Both the position numbers and the translations under genes were made by a program. Below, in pieces: positions 35,137 through 45,200 of a DNA stretch of 64,000 bases (position 1 is the stretch's first letter; every line of letters begins with the position of its first letter). The stretch is from Bifidobacterium myosotis. Lineage in GTDB: Bacteria; Actinomycetota; Actinomycetes; Actinomycetales; Bifidobacteriaceae. The DNA is taken from contig NZ_MWWW01000008.1 of NCBI RefSeq assembly GCF_002259745.1, forward strand, positions 62,001 to 126,000. Direction: 5' to 3'. The notes under the pieces were generated by a model. The model saw only the letters and a program-made list of their open reading frames with translations. It was not told the origin of the DNA and searched no databases.

Positions 35137-36318
35137 CTACTCGCCGATGGCCTCGCGTTCCATATCCACGAACTTGTGGACGGATGCCTCGACGGAGTAG
35201 TGCTCCTTGGTGTGCTCGGCGTAGCGCGCGCCCCACTCGGCGCGTTCGGCCTGATGCGCGATCCACCAATCGATGCGGCGCGCGAGCAATGCGGCGTCAC
35301 GCACCGGGAACAGCGATTCGTCCAGCAATGCGAACTGGCTTGCTGCGGATAGTTCGGACGCGGCGATGATCGGCACCAAGCCGCAGGCCATCGCCTCGAT
35401 CACACTCACCGATTCGATGTCCGCGATCGAGCAGTGGACGAACAGATCGCCCGAGCGCAGCAGATCGGGCATGTCCGCGTGCTTATGGAATCCGATTTCG
35501 GCCTTGCGAGCCAACAGACGCCCGGCACGGAACGTGAGGTAGTGACGCAGCGGACCGGTTCCGGCGATGATGAGCTGGATGTCCCCGGCGTGCTTCGACA
35601 TGGAGATGGCCTTGATCAGCGTGATCTGGTCCTTCTCACGGGCCAATCGCCCCGAAGCGATGATCCGGAACGGCACGGGCGTGGGGGCGGACGGATCGAC
35701 CGGCTTCCCCGGCGCGTACACCGGCGAATAGCCGTTCGAAATCACATGCAGCTTGGCCTTGTATCCATGCGAGCGCAGCAGGCTCGCGGTCATTTCGGTG
35801 GGCACATGGATGTGGTCGATGCGCTTGTACAGCCAATGCTTGAACAGCCAGTACAGGAAATTCGATACACCGGGGATGTGGCGCAAGGGTCCGGCCGAGT
35901 ACAGCACGTTCTCGGGCTGCAGATGGAAGCCGGCCGTGACGGGGATGCCCATCTGACGGGCCACTTTGGCGGCGTGACGGCCGAATTTGAACGGCATGTA
36001 GATATGCACGACGTCCACGCCGCGGAATGCGGTGCGGAACAGCGTGTCGCTGGGCTTGGCGAACTGCATCAGCTGCTTGGCGGCCACCCAGGAGACCAAC
36101 GGCACCTTGTTCACTCGGGCCGGATATTCAGGGGCTCCGACGCCGACCAGCCGCACATGGTGGCCCTGACGCTCCAACTCGGCCGCCCACTGCAATGCCG
36201 AGTTGGATGTGCCATTGCCCTGATTGCCCACCGTATCGACCACCAAGGCGATGGTCAGCGGTCGGTCGATGCCCGCGGCACCCTCAGCGACGCTCTCGTC
36301 ATTCCCGTTTTCATGCAT
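35137..36318 (-). CDS. GT4 family glycosyltransferase
   Basis: 393-residue GT-B glycosyltransferase. The N-terminal domain starts LTIALVVDTVGNQGNGTSN. The C-terminal donor-binding half has ASGRLAREKDQITLIKAI and the signature IESVSVIEAMACGLVPII. Homology suggests synthesis of a glycolipid or cell-wall polysaccharide by adding a hexose from a nucleotide sugar at the cytoplasmic membrane face. Stop codon is 58 bp from the convergent aldolase stop, with a GC-rich hairpin between. Confidence 0.88.
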   Translation of the reverse strand: MHENGNDESVAEGAAGIDRPLTIALVVDTVGNQGNGTSNSALQWAAELERQGHHVRLVGVGAPEYPARVNKVPLVSWVAAKQLMQFAKPSDTLFRTAFRGVDVVHIYMPFKFGRHAAKVARQMGIPVTAGFHLQPENVLYSAGPLRHIPGVSNFLYWLFKHWLYKRIDHIHVPTEMTASLLRSHGYKAKLHVISNGYSPVYAPGKPVDPSAPTPVPFRIIASGRLAREKDQITLIKAISMSKHAGDIQLIIAGTGPLRHYLTFRAGRLLARKAEIGFHKHADMPDLLRSGDLFVHCSIADIESVSVIEAMACGLVPIIAASELSAASQFALLDESLFPVRDAALLARRIDWWIAHQAERAEWGARYAEHTKEHYSVEASVHKFVDMEREAIGE

Positions 36319-36534
36319 TGCCTCATATTAGGTCACACGGCAGAGGCGACGCCCGACGGCCCCATACGCTACCGCATGTCGAGTCGCATGACCTGGCACA
36401 ATCGTGTGGCGGCCACGAAAATGCCTAATTACGCCGTTCCAACAAAACCGGACATCAGTCACCGGCATGCTGCATTCTACGAGACCGCATGCCGCTCACC
36501 GCATGCCACGCCACATTCGCCACGTTTGCGGCAA

Positions 36535-37740
36535 CTACCCGAGTACGCGTCGGATACGCGCCACGGCCTGATACAGATCGGCGGTGTGCTTGAGCAGGGA
36601 GATGCGCGCCCAGCCTTCACCGGCCTCGCCGAAGCAGGAGCCCGGCATCAGCGCCACGCCGGCCTTGTTGAGCAACCAGTCGGTGAATCGAGTCGAGGAA
36701 CCGGTGCCGGAACCGAACCGTTCCGGCACCCGGGCCCATGCGAACAGTCCGCCCTTCGACTCATGGACCTCGAATCCGGTGCCGGCAAGTCCGTCGCGCA
36801 CGACCTCGAACCGGTGCTGGTACTGCACGGCCAAGTCCTTCACGGTGGACTGATCCGAGCCCAGCGCAATTGCGCCCGCCTGCTGGATGACGCTGGAGGC
36901 CAGCACCGCGGTCTGCCTATGCACTGCCTTGACCGCCTGTAGCACCTCGGCGTTACCGGCCACGAACCCACCGCGCCAGCCGGCCACCATGAACATCTTG
37001 GACAGCGACCCCAGTTCCAGCGCCACATCCGACGCACCAGGCGTCTCCAGTACGCTCAGCGAGCGTGTGTCGCCGAATTCCAAGCCGGCGTAGGCGAAGT
37101 CGTTGAGGATGACGAATCCGTGCCGCTTCGCGAGACGCACGGCGGTTGCGTACAGTTCGGGCGTGGCCGCCGCGCCGGTGGGATTGTTCGGATAGTTGAG
37201 AATGAGCAGTTTGGCGCGATCCCACAGTTGCGGGGGCACGGCGTCCAGATTCGGCAGGAACCCTCGGGAGGCGTCGGCGGGAATCGTTTCGAACCGGCCT
37301 CCGGCCGCGGCCGTGGACCCTTCGTATTGCGGATAGTAGGGATCGACCGCCACCACGGTGTCGCCGGGGTCGATGAGCGCCTGAATCACCGTGGTAATGC
37401 CCACCGACGAACCGGATGTGGCGAGCAACTGGGTGGCGGGGTCCACGGTCACCTGATGCTGGCGGGAATACCATCCGGATATCGCCTCGAGGTACTGCGG
37501 CAGACCGTCGAATGCCGGATAACGGAAAAGCGCGGGATCGTGGGCGGCATGGGCAAGCGCGTCCTGCACGAATTCTGGAGGCTGGCCGTCCGGATTGCCC
37601 TTGCTCAGATCGATGACGTCCTTGCCTGCGGCGACGGCCGCGGCGGCGCGCGCATCCGCTTCGGCGAAGGGGTTGCCGGGCAGTCCCGCCGCTCTTCTGG
37701 AAATCAGTTCGGAAACCAGTGCAGCGTCCTGCGTCGACAT
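36535..37740 (-). CDS. class I/II PLP aminotransferase
   Basis: 401 residues from the ATG at 37740 with GGGGGAT upstream (in-frame ATGs at 37776 and 37818 are less likely). Fold-type I features: NYPNNPTG at 182-189, D214 in NDFAYAG and PLP lysine K248 in GSLSKMFMVAGWRGG. R404-type substrate arginine lies in the GWARISL region. It resembles the LL-diaminopimelate/alanine/aspartate aminotransferase group, but its substrate cannot be set from sequence. The promoter is probably in the repeat-rich spacer upstream. Confidence 0.88.
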   Translation of the reverse strand: MSTQDAALVSELISRRAAGLPGNPFAEADARAAAAVAAGKDVIDLSKGNPDGQPPEFVQDALAHAAHDPALFRYPAFDGLPQYLEAISGWYSRQHQVTVDPATQLLATSGSSVGITTVIQALIDPGDTVVAVDPYYPQYEGSTAAAGGRFETIPADASRGFLPNLDAVPPQLWDRAKLLILNYPNNPTGAAATPELYATAVRLAKRHGFVILNDFAYAGLEFGDTRSLSVLETPGASDVALELGSLSKMFMVAGWRGGFVAGNAEVLQAVKAVHRQTAVLASSVIQQAGAIALGSDQSTVKDLAVQYQHRFEVVRDGLAGTGFEVHESKGGLFAWARVPERFGSGTGSSTRFTDWLLNKAGVALMPGSCFGEAGEGWARISLLKHTADLYQAVARIRRVLG

Positions 37741-38112
37741 GCCGCATCCCCCTTTGCTTACCGTGTGACTGGTCATGCCGCCCGGCTGAACCCCGCGGAC
37801 CACTGGGCGCCGGGCCACAATGGCCGCTGGACCGTCTGAACCGCTGAGGCTGGCCGCCGATGGGCTATGAACCTATGGGCCAGCCGAGCACTTCCCCCTA
37901 TAACGTTGGCCCGACCGCGATGAACATATCGGCCGGTGATTCATACCGTACGGGAGACAGGTTTCCGATGCAATGGCGTGTCTATACGCGATGCTTATAG
38001 CGGGTTACAACGAATTACCTCGCTTGCCGGGGCCGCTCTGCAGCATGCTCACCATGCCACTGCCCATTGCAGACGCACCCCGGCCGTGCAGCGCTCACAC
38101 TCGATCCCGCAC

Positions 38113-38320
38113 CCACGGTGTAGGGAACTTCCCACCATGTAGGGATTTTCCCACCATGTAGGGAGCCGTTTTTGCAGAATGGCGGAAACAAGCCGTTTTA
38201 CATCCCTACATGGTGGGAAGTTCCCTACACGATGGGCAATTCCCTACACCGTGGGTAGCATGGGCAGGAAGTACGCCACCATTGTGGCCCGCGGAAGTTC
38301 CCTAGACGGTGGGATGTTGC
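38113..38320. repeat. 19-bp unit array forming a large inverted repeat
   Basis: Units GTAGGGAACTTCCCACCAT start at 38120, 38139 and 38158 (19-bp period). After a 30-bp centre the same sequences return in opposite orientation at 38203-38257, with a further related unit at about 38296-38316. The two arms (about 53 bp) are imperfectly complementary. It fills much of the 656-bp gap 37741-38396, in which no gene is supported. Confidence 0.85.
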
Positions 38321-38396
38321 AATCAGTGCTGTAATCACGCAACCGCACTTGCAACGCCATCACTGGAAATCATCGCGGCATGGCAGAATGTGGGAT

Positions 38397-39857
38397 ATGA
38401 CTGAGCATGCCGTGAACGATTCCGTAATCTCCCGTCCTCACTCCCCCGAAAGCGACTCCCCCGCAGCCACGACCGCAGTCGGGCACACCACCGCAGCCGT
38501 ATATGACCGGCCGCTGGGCACGCCGCTGGGCAAGCACCCCACGCGCGTGCTGTTCCTCGGCGCCGGCGAGCTGGGCAAGGAGGTGACCATCGAGCTCATG
38601 CGTCTGGGCGCTTGGGTGTGCGCCGCCGATTCCTATGCGGGCGCGCCGGCGCAGCAGGTGGCGCATGAGCACCGCGTGCTGGACATGGCGAACGCGGAGT
38701 CGCTGCAGGCCCTCTTCGACGAGGTGAAGCCGGACATCATCGTGCCCGAGGTGGAGGCCATCGCCACGGATGTGCTGGCGGGAGCCGCCAAGACCGGCGC
38801 GCAGGTGGTGCCGAGCGCCGAAATCGCGGCGATCTGCATGGACCGCGAACGCCTGCGTGTGCTCGCCCACGAGGAACTGGGGCTGCCGACCACGCCGTAC
38901 CGTTTCGCCGGGTCGTTGGAGGAGCTGCGCGCAGGCGCTTCCGCAGTCGGTTACCCGTGCGTGGTCAAGCCGGTGATGAGCTCGTCCGGTCACGGTCAGT
39001 CCGTGGTGCGTTCGGCCGACGCGATAGAGGCCGCCTGGATCGAAGCGCAGGAAGGCCGTCGCGCCGCCGGCGAGGGTGACGTCTCGCGCGTAATCGTGGA
39101 GGCGCTGGCTCCGCTGGATTACGAGCTGACCGTGCTGACGGTCTCGTCGTCGGCCGGCATCGTGACCTGCGCGCCGATCGGGCAGCGTCAGGAGTCCGGC
39201 GATTACCGCGAATCGTGGCAGCCGGCGGCCGTGGTGGGCTCCGCCAGTGCCGCCAACGCCGCTGCTACCGCTGATGCCGCTGCCGGTACCAGCACCCGTG
39301 CCGCGCACCTGACACCTACCGGCGCCACCGCTGATTCGACGACCGGCGACGGCGTGCTGCGCCGCGCCCACGACATCGCCCGCGCGGCCGTCGAGGGACT
39401 GGTCGCCAAGGCGAAGGCAAGCGGCGAGACCGGCTGGGGCGTGTTCGGCGTGGAGCTGTTCGTGCTGACCGACGGCCGCGTGCTGTTCAACGAGGTTTCC
39501 CCCCGCCCACACGACACCGGCATGGTGACGATGGCCTCGCAAAGGCTCAGCGAGTTCGCGCTGCATGCCCGCGCGATCCTGGGCCTGCCGGTCACGTCCG
39601 AACATGTCGCGCTGACGTTGCGCGACGGTCAGGTGGCCGCCAGCCACGCCATCGTGGTCGAGGGCGACGGCGAGGCGACCTTCACGAACGTTGCCGAGGC
39701 GCTGGCTGAGCCGGGCACCGACCTGCGCATCTTCGCCAAGCCCGAGGTGCATGGCCACCGCCGCATGGCCGTCGCACTGGCCATCGGCGATAGCGAGGCC
39801 GACGCCCGTGCCAAGGCCGCGCACGTCGCCGACGCGTTGACCGTCACCGTGGAATAA
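38397..39857 (+). CDS. purT: formate-dependent phosphoribosylglycinamide formyltransferase (GAR transformylase 2)
   Basis: Converts GAR, formate and ATP to formyl-GAR in step 3 of purine synthesis, not needing formyl-folate. ATP-grasp protein of 486 residues, longer than the usual 390 or so. It has an N-terminal extension of about 45 residues and a low-complexity Ala/Thr insert at about residues 281-320. Features: LFLGAGELGKEVTIELMRLG, IIVPEVEAIATD, PCVVKPVMSSSGHGQS, GVFGVELFVL and NEVSPRPHDTGMVT. The start at 38397 lacks a strong ribosome site. Bifidobacteria make formate, which fits use of this enzyme. Confidence 0.93.
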   Translation: MTEHAVNDSVISRPHSPESDSPAATTAVGHTTAAVYDRPLGTPLGKHPTRVLFLGAGELGKEVTIELMRLGAWVCAADSYAGAPAQQVAHEHRVLDMANAESLQALFDEVKPDIIVPEVEAIATDVLAGAAKTGAQVVPSAEIAAICMDRERLRVLAHEELGLPTTPYRFAGSLEELRAGASAVGYPCVVKPVMSSSGHGQSVVRSADAIEAAWIEAQEGRRAAGEGDVSRVIVEALAPLDYELTVLTVSSSAGIVTCAPIGQRQESGDYRESWQPAAVVGSASAANAAATADAAAGTSTRAAHLTPTGATADSTTGDGVLRRAHDIARAAVEGLVAKAKASGETGWGVFGVELFVLTDGRVLFNEVSPRPHDTGMVTMASQRLSEFALHARAILGLPVTSEHVALTLRDGQVAASHAIVVEGDGEATFTNVAEALAEPGTDLRIFAKPEVHGHRRMAVALAIGDSEADARAKAAHVADALTVTVE

Positions 39858-39915
39858 GCCCCGTGGGAATAAACCGCCGAATCGATCGCCCTTCAGACCC
39901 GCTTCGAGGGCCAGT

Positions 39916-39968
39916 CCGTCCTGCAAGTACGGATGCGATTCGCGTGCAGCATGATAGTGGTCTGTCTC
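39916..39968. repeat. fragment of dispersed hairpin repeat plus element end
   Basis: TCCTGCAAGTACGGA followed by a TGCGATTCGCG hairpin matches the core of the 1977-2215 and 59391-59600 repeats. The terminal sequence TAGTGGTCTGTCTC (39954-39967) of the other element family follows directly. Confidence 0.5.
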
Positions 39969-40132
39969 GCAATCGTTTTCATGCGCCTTCCCTGCGTGCA
40001 GCTACCCGCCTGCAATCTACCTGCCGAACAGCGGTCCCTGAAAACTCAGTAGCGAAAAGCGCGACATCGATTAGACGGCCATCGGTCATCCTGTTAGCAT
40101 CACCGGTGCCTCCGAAGAGTGGGATCCTCATC

Positions 40133-40663
40133 ATGCCCAGCAACCGTCGCCTTACCATTCCGGCCCTTATCGCGGCAACATGCCTGAGTTTTGGACTTGC
40201 CGGCTGCTCATCGGCGAACTCGACCGACACCCCCAACGAACAATCCCAGTCAGCCCAGAACGGTGACGCTTCGGCACAATTCACCGACAAGGCGGGCATC
40301 GAACAGGAATATCGGGAATCGTTGGGCAAACTGGAGTTTCCGGCAGGATACACCCCGCCGGAAACCATGGACAATCTGACCGCAGACCAGTATGAGAAAG
40401 GGTTTGGGGATACGAGAGCCTCCTTCGTCTGGGAGTGCGCATGGAAACGAGACTGGCTCGATACCTACGGCACGAATCTCGATGAGGCGAAGAAGGCTCT
40501 GCAACAGCTGCAAACCGCCAAGGACATGCCCTACATGCAGGGCAACAAAGTCGACGACGTCATGCGTCAGGCGTTGCAGGAGCAACTTGACAAGGCTGCG
40601 CTGGGAGACCCCTCCGCCATCCAACAGGATGTCGAAGTCAACTGCCCTGCGGACTGGCAGTGA
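40133..40663 (+). CDS. putative lipoprotein
   Basis: 176 residues. Signal peptide MPSNRRLTIPALIAA... ends in a lipobox LAGC (Cys25), so the mature protein is probably membrane-anchored outside. The remainder is polar, with Glu/Gln/Lys helices and two cysteines (CAWKRDW and NCPADW) that might form a disulphide. No family is recognised. The start is the ATG at 40133 with GAAGAGTGGGATC upstream. Confidence 0.75.
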   Translation: MPSNRRLTIPALIAATCLSFGLAGCSSANSTDTPNEQSQSAQNGDASAQFTDKAGIEQEYRESLGKLEFPAGYTPPETMDNLTADQYEKGFGDTRASFVWECAWKRDWLDTYGTNLDEAKKALQQLQTAKDMPYMQGNKVDDVMRQALQEQLDKAALGDPSAIQQDVEVNCPADWQ

Positions 40664-40709
40664 GCAATCGTCAGCGCAATCGTCGGCTGAGCAAGACTCA
40701 GCTCAGCCG

Positions 40710-41075
40710 TCAGCTCAGCGCGGCCTCGATGTTGTTGCCGTCCGGGTCATGGATGAAGGCGGCGTAGTAGGTCGGGCCGTAGTTCGGACGAGGACCGGGC
40801 TGGCCGTTGTCCGTTCCACCCGCCTCAAGCCCCGCCGCGTGGAACGCCTTGATGGTGTCCTCGTCCTTGGCTCGGAAGGCCACATGCGTCGGCACGACCG
40901 GGTTGTCGCCCTTCGGGGACTCCAGCCAGACGCTGTCGCCATCCTCGTCGTTGGCGAAGCACACGGCACCCGGGAATTCGGCCTTCTTCACGTAGCCGAG
41001 CGGGGCCAGCAGCTTGCCGTAGAACTCCGCGCGCTTGTTCGCATCCGCGACGAACAGTCCAATGTGATCGATCAT
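40710..41075 (-). CDS. VOC family protein (glyoxalase/bleomycin resistance superfamily)
   Basis: 121 residues from the ATG at 41075 behind AAAGGAGG. Two beta-alpha-beta-beta-beta modules start at MIDHIGLFVADANKRAEFY and at VVPTHVAFRAKDEDTIKAF. The metal-ligand pattern (His4, Glu117 of DPDGNNIEAAL) is present. It may be a small-molecule lyase or a binding protein. It is convergent with the lipoprotein gene. Confidence 0.88.
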   Translation of the reverse strand: MIDHIGLFVADANKRAEFYGKLLAPLGYVKKAEFPGAVCFANDEDGDSVWLESPKGDNPVVPTHVAFRAKDEDTIKAFHAAGLEAGGTDNGQPGPRPNYGPTYYAAFIHDPDGNNIEAALS

Positions 41076-41223
41076 GACGAACCTCCTTTGAACAACGTCA
41101 TTACCGTCATTGCCCATTATGGACGATTGCGGCCCTGGGTGTCGGATATCCCCGGCGATTGGTACCCTTTTTACCGTTAGTTCACCCAGAAATCCGCTCT
41201 TCAGCACGATTTGGAAGGCAGTC

Positions 41224-41976
41224 ATGGAGAAACTGGAAAAGCTCTACGAGGGCAAGGCCAAGCAACTGTACGCAACCGACGATCCCGAGGTTCTGTGGGT
41301 CGAATACAAGAACACCGCAACCGCCGGCGATGGCGAGAAGAAGGAGGACTTCACCGGCAAGGGCCGTCTGAACAACCTCATCACCACCATCATCTTCGAC
41401 CTGCTCAAGAAGCGCGGCATCGACAGCCACCTCATCAAGCGCGTGAACGCCACCGGCCAGCTGGTACGCAAGGTGACCATGTTCCCCCTCGAGATCGTGC
41501 TGCGCAACACCGCCGCCGGCCACTTCTGCTCGCGCCTCGGCGTGGAGGAGGGTCTGCCGCTCAAGGAGCCGGTGCTCGAGTACTTCCTGAAGAACGACGA
41601 TCTGCATGATCCGTTCGTCAACGACGATGACCTGGTGGCCCTGGGCGTCTGCACCCGCGAGGATCTGGCCGAGATCGCACCGCTCGCCCGCAAGATCAAC
41701 GAGGCCCTCATCGAGATCTTCGCCAAGATCGACGTCAAGCTCGTGGACTTCAAGATCGAGATGGGCCGCGCCTCCGACGGCACGCTGCTGCTGGCCGACG
41801 AAATCACCCCGGATTCCTGCCGCCTGTGGGATCAGCGCGACCATTCCGGCAAGGTGGAGCATTTGGACAAGGACCTGTTCCGCCGCGGCCTCGGCTCGAT
41901 CATCCCGGCCTACGAGGAGATTGAGGAGCGTCTGGCCGAGCTGGCCAAGTCCGAAGGCATCGAAGTCGCCGAGTGA
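41224..41976 (+). CDS. purC: phosphoribosylaminoimidazole-succinocarboxamide synthase (SAICAR synthetase)
   Basis: Joins CAIR and aspartate with ATP hydrolysis to form SAICAR in purine synthesis. 250 residues, the normal length, from the ATG at 41224 behind GGAAGG. Features: [70 protein letters not shown]. It lies 270 bp upstream of purL. Confidence 0.97.
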   Translation: MEKLEKLYEGKAKQLYATDDPEVLWVEYKNTATAGDGEKKEDFTGKGRLNNLITTIIFDLLKKRGIDSHLIKRVNATGQLVRKVTMFPLEIVLRNTAAGHFCSRLGVEEGLPLKEPVLEYFLKNDDLHDPFVNDDDLVALGVCTREDLAEIAPLARKINEALIEIFAKIDVKLVDFKIEMGRASDGTLLLADEITPDSCRLWDQRDHSGKVEHLDKDLFRRGLGSIIPAYEEIEERLAELAKSEGIEVAE

Positions 41977-42246
41977 CGCCGCGCGCATAGTGACGCCGCG
42001 CGCATCACGACATACCACATTGGCTTCCCTCACGGAGGGGAGCTGTCAGCAACGCTGACTGAGGTGAGGGCGAGGACATCTCGCCGATGGCTCCTCTCAG
42101 TCGTCTACGATGGCAGTTCCTCCCTCACGGAGGGGAGCCAAATTGCGAGTCGGCCCGTCGTCATCAGCCAACCCGACAGCTCCCCATGGAGGGAGCCAAA
42201 TCCTTGTCATATCTGACTTTTCTGACTTTATTGCGAAAGGAATCCC
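41977..42246. repeat. purC-purL spacer with three short palindromes
   Basis: CCCTCACGGAGGGGAGC occurs at about 42026-42042 and 42123-42139. A variant, CCCCATGGAGGGAGCC, lies at 42182-42197. Each can fold into a short hairpin. The spacer could separate purC from purL transcription. Confidence 0.55.
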
Positions 42247-45200
42247 ATGGTTTTCCGCGTATACGTGGAGAAGAAGCCCGGCTTCGACGTCGAGGCGCAG
42301 CAGCTCGCCGGCGAGCTGCGCACGATCCTCGGCCTGACGGGTCTCAAGGCCGTGCGCATCGTGAACCGGTATGACGTCGAAGGCATCAGCGAGGAGCTGT
42401 TCCGCGCGGCCACGCCCACCGTGTTCAGCGAGCCGCAGGTGGACGACGTGTCCGCCGACCTGCCCGACTTCGGCGATGCCAAGGTGTTCGCCACCGAGTT
42501 CCTGCCCGGACAGTTCGACCAGCGCGCCGACTCCGCCAGCGAATGCATCCAGCTCATCTCCCAGGGCGAGCGTCCGGCCGTGCGTTCCGCCAAGGTGTAC
42601 GCGCTCGAGGGCGATTTGAGCGAGGCGGACGTCGAGACCATCAAGCATTACGTGATCAACCCGGTTGAGGCCCGCGAGGCGTCGCTCGACGTGCGCGAGA
42701 CTCTGAAGACCCAGGTGCCCACGCCCGGCAAGGTGGAGGTCATCGCCGGCTTCAACGAGATGGACGCGGCCGCGGGCCAACGGTTCATCGACGAGCGCGG
42801 GCTGGCCATGGATCTGGCAGATCTGGAGTTCTGCCAGAAGTACTTCGCCGAGGAGGGCCGTGAGCCTACGATCACCGAAATCAAGGTGATCGACACCTAC
42901 TGGTCCGACCACTGCCGCCACACCACGTTCGGCACCGAGCTGGACGAGGTGGACATCGACGACGCCGTGGTCAAGGCCGCGTTCGACCGCTACCTCGCGA
43001 TGCGTCACGAGCTGGGTCGCGACGCCAAGCCCGTGTGTCTGATGGACATGGGCACGATCGGCGCCAAGTGGCTCAAGAAGAACGGCATCCTGACCGGTCT
43101 TGACGAGAGCGAGGAGATCAACGCCTGCACCGTCAAGGTCAAGGTGGACGTGAATGGCAAGGACGAGGACTGGCTGTTCCTGTTCAAGAACGAGACCCAC
43201 AACCACCCCACCGAGATCGAACCGTTCGGTGGCGCGGCCACCTGCATCGGCGGCTGCATCCGCGACCCCCTGTCAGGCCGTTCCTACGTGTATCAGGCCA
43301 TGCGCGTCACCGGCGCCGCAGACCCGACCGTGCCGGTCTCCCAGACGCTCGAGGGCAAGCTGCCCCAGCGCAAACTGGTGACCACCGCGGCCGCCGGCTA
43401 CAGCTCGTACGGCAACCAGATCGGTCTGGCCACCGGTCAGGTGGACGAGATCTACCATCCCGGCTACGTGGCCAAGCGCATGGAGGTGGGCGCGGTCGTG
43501 GCCGCCACCCCGGCCGACCATGTGCGCCGCGAGACCCCGGCCCCCGGCGACAAGATCATCCTGCTGGGCGGCCGCACCGGCCGTGACGGCATCGGCGGCG
43601 CGACGGGCGCCTCCAAGGCACACAACGTGGAGTCGCTGGAGCTGGACGGCGCCGAAGTGCAGAAGGGCAACGCGCCGGTCGAGCGCAAGCTGCAGCGTCT
43701 GTTCCGCCGCGGCGACGCCTGCCGCCTGATCAAGCGCTGCAACGACTTCGGCGCGGGTGGCGTGTCCGTGGCGGTCGGCGAGCTGGCGGACGGCCTGTAC
43801 GTCGACCTCAACACCGTGCCCAAGAAGTACGAGGGTCTGGACGGCACCGAACTGGCCATCTCCGAATCGCAGGAGCGCATGGCCGTGGACGTGGCCGCCG
43901 AGGACGTGGATGAGTTCCTGGGTTACGCGCGCGAGGAGAATCTCGAAGCCACAGTGATCGCCACCGTGACCGAGAACCCGCGCATGGTCATGACCTGGAA
44001 CGGCGACGAGATCGTGAACCTCTCCCGTGAGTTCCTGGCCTCCAACGGCGCATCCAAGCACCAGACCGTGCACGTCGAGGCGCAGCAGGCGTACGAAGTG
44101 CCGGCCGAATGGCGTTCCGGTACCCTCGGCGAGCGTATGCACGCGCTCGTCACCAACCTCAACGTAGCCTCCAACAAGGGCCTATCGGAGCGTTTCGACT
44201 CCACAATCGGCGCGGGCACCGTGCTCATGCCGTTCGGCGGCACGAAGCAGCTCACCCCGAACGAGGCCATGGTGGCGAAGTTCCCGGTGTTCGGCGAGAC
44301 CACCACCGCCTCCGCAATGGCCTGGGGCTTCAACCCGTACATCATGGAGAAGAACCAGTTCACCGGCGCGTACCTGTCGGTCGTCGAATCGCTGGCCAAG
44401 CTGGTGGCCGCCGGCTTCGAGCACGAGAAGGCCTACCTGAGCTTCCAGGAGTACTTCGAGAAGCTGCGCGATGAGCCGGAACGCTGGGGCAAGCCCACGG
44501 CGGCCGTGCTCGGCGCGCTGATGGCCCAGGTGGACCTCGGCGCCGGCGCGATCGGCGGCAAGGACTCCATGTCCGGCTCCTTCGAGGATCTGGATGTGCC
44601 GCCCACGCTTATCTCCTTCGCCGTGGCGGTGGGCAACATGAAGCGCGCCACCTCCCCCGAGTTCAAGGGCGCCGGTCACCGCATCGTGCGCATCGCCCCG
44701 CGGTATTTGGCCGACGGCCTCACGCCGGACAAGGATGCGCTGCTCGACGCGTTCGCGCTGGTCGAGGAGCTGACCGACCCGTCGCACCACACCGCGCTGG
44801 CCGTATCCACGCCGGGCTACGGAGGCACCGCCGAGGCCCTGTTCAAGATGACCGTGGGCAACGGCATCGGCGTGGATCTCAACGACGGTATCGCTGTGGA
44901 CGACCTGTTCGCTCCGGCGTACGGCTCGTTCATCGTCGAGCTCGCGGACAACGAGAAGATTCCGGCGGTCTCCAATTTGGTCGAGGTGGGCGAAATCGGC
45001 GTGACCACGGAAGACTACGCCTTCCGTGCCGCCGACGAGACCATCGATCTGGCTGACCTGCAGAACGCATGGGAAGGCGGTATCGAATCCGTGTTCCCGT
45101 ACCGTTCGAAGGGCGACGAGCAGGGCAAGACCGTGGAGACCATCGACTTCCATGTGTCCGATTCCGCCGAAGCCGGCATCCGGAAGACCGTGTACACGGG

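Noticed and set aside
38113..38320. CRISPR or origin iterons
   Set aside because: Units are only 19 bp with no spacers. No replication initiator gene or DnaA boxes are near, so an origin is not supported.
41076..41223. purine riboswitch or PurR box ahead of purC
   Set aside because: I could not find conserved aptamer helices or a PurR-type palindrome; only a weak AT stretch is present.
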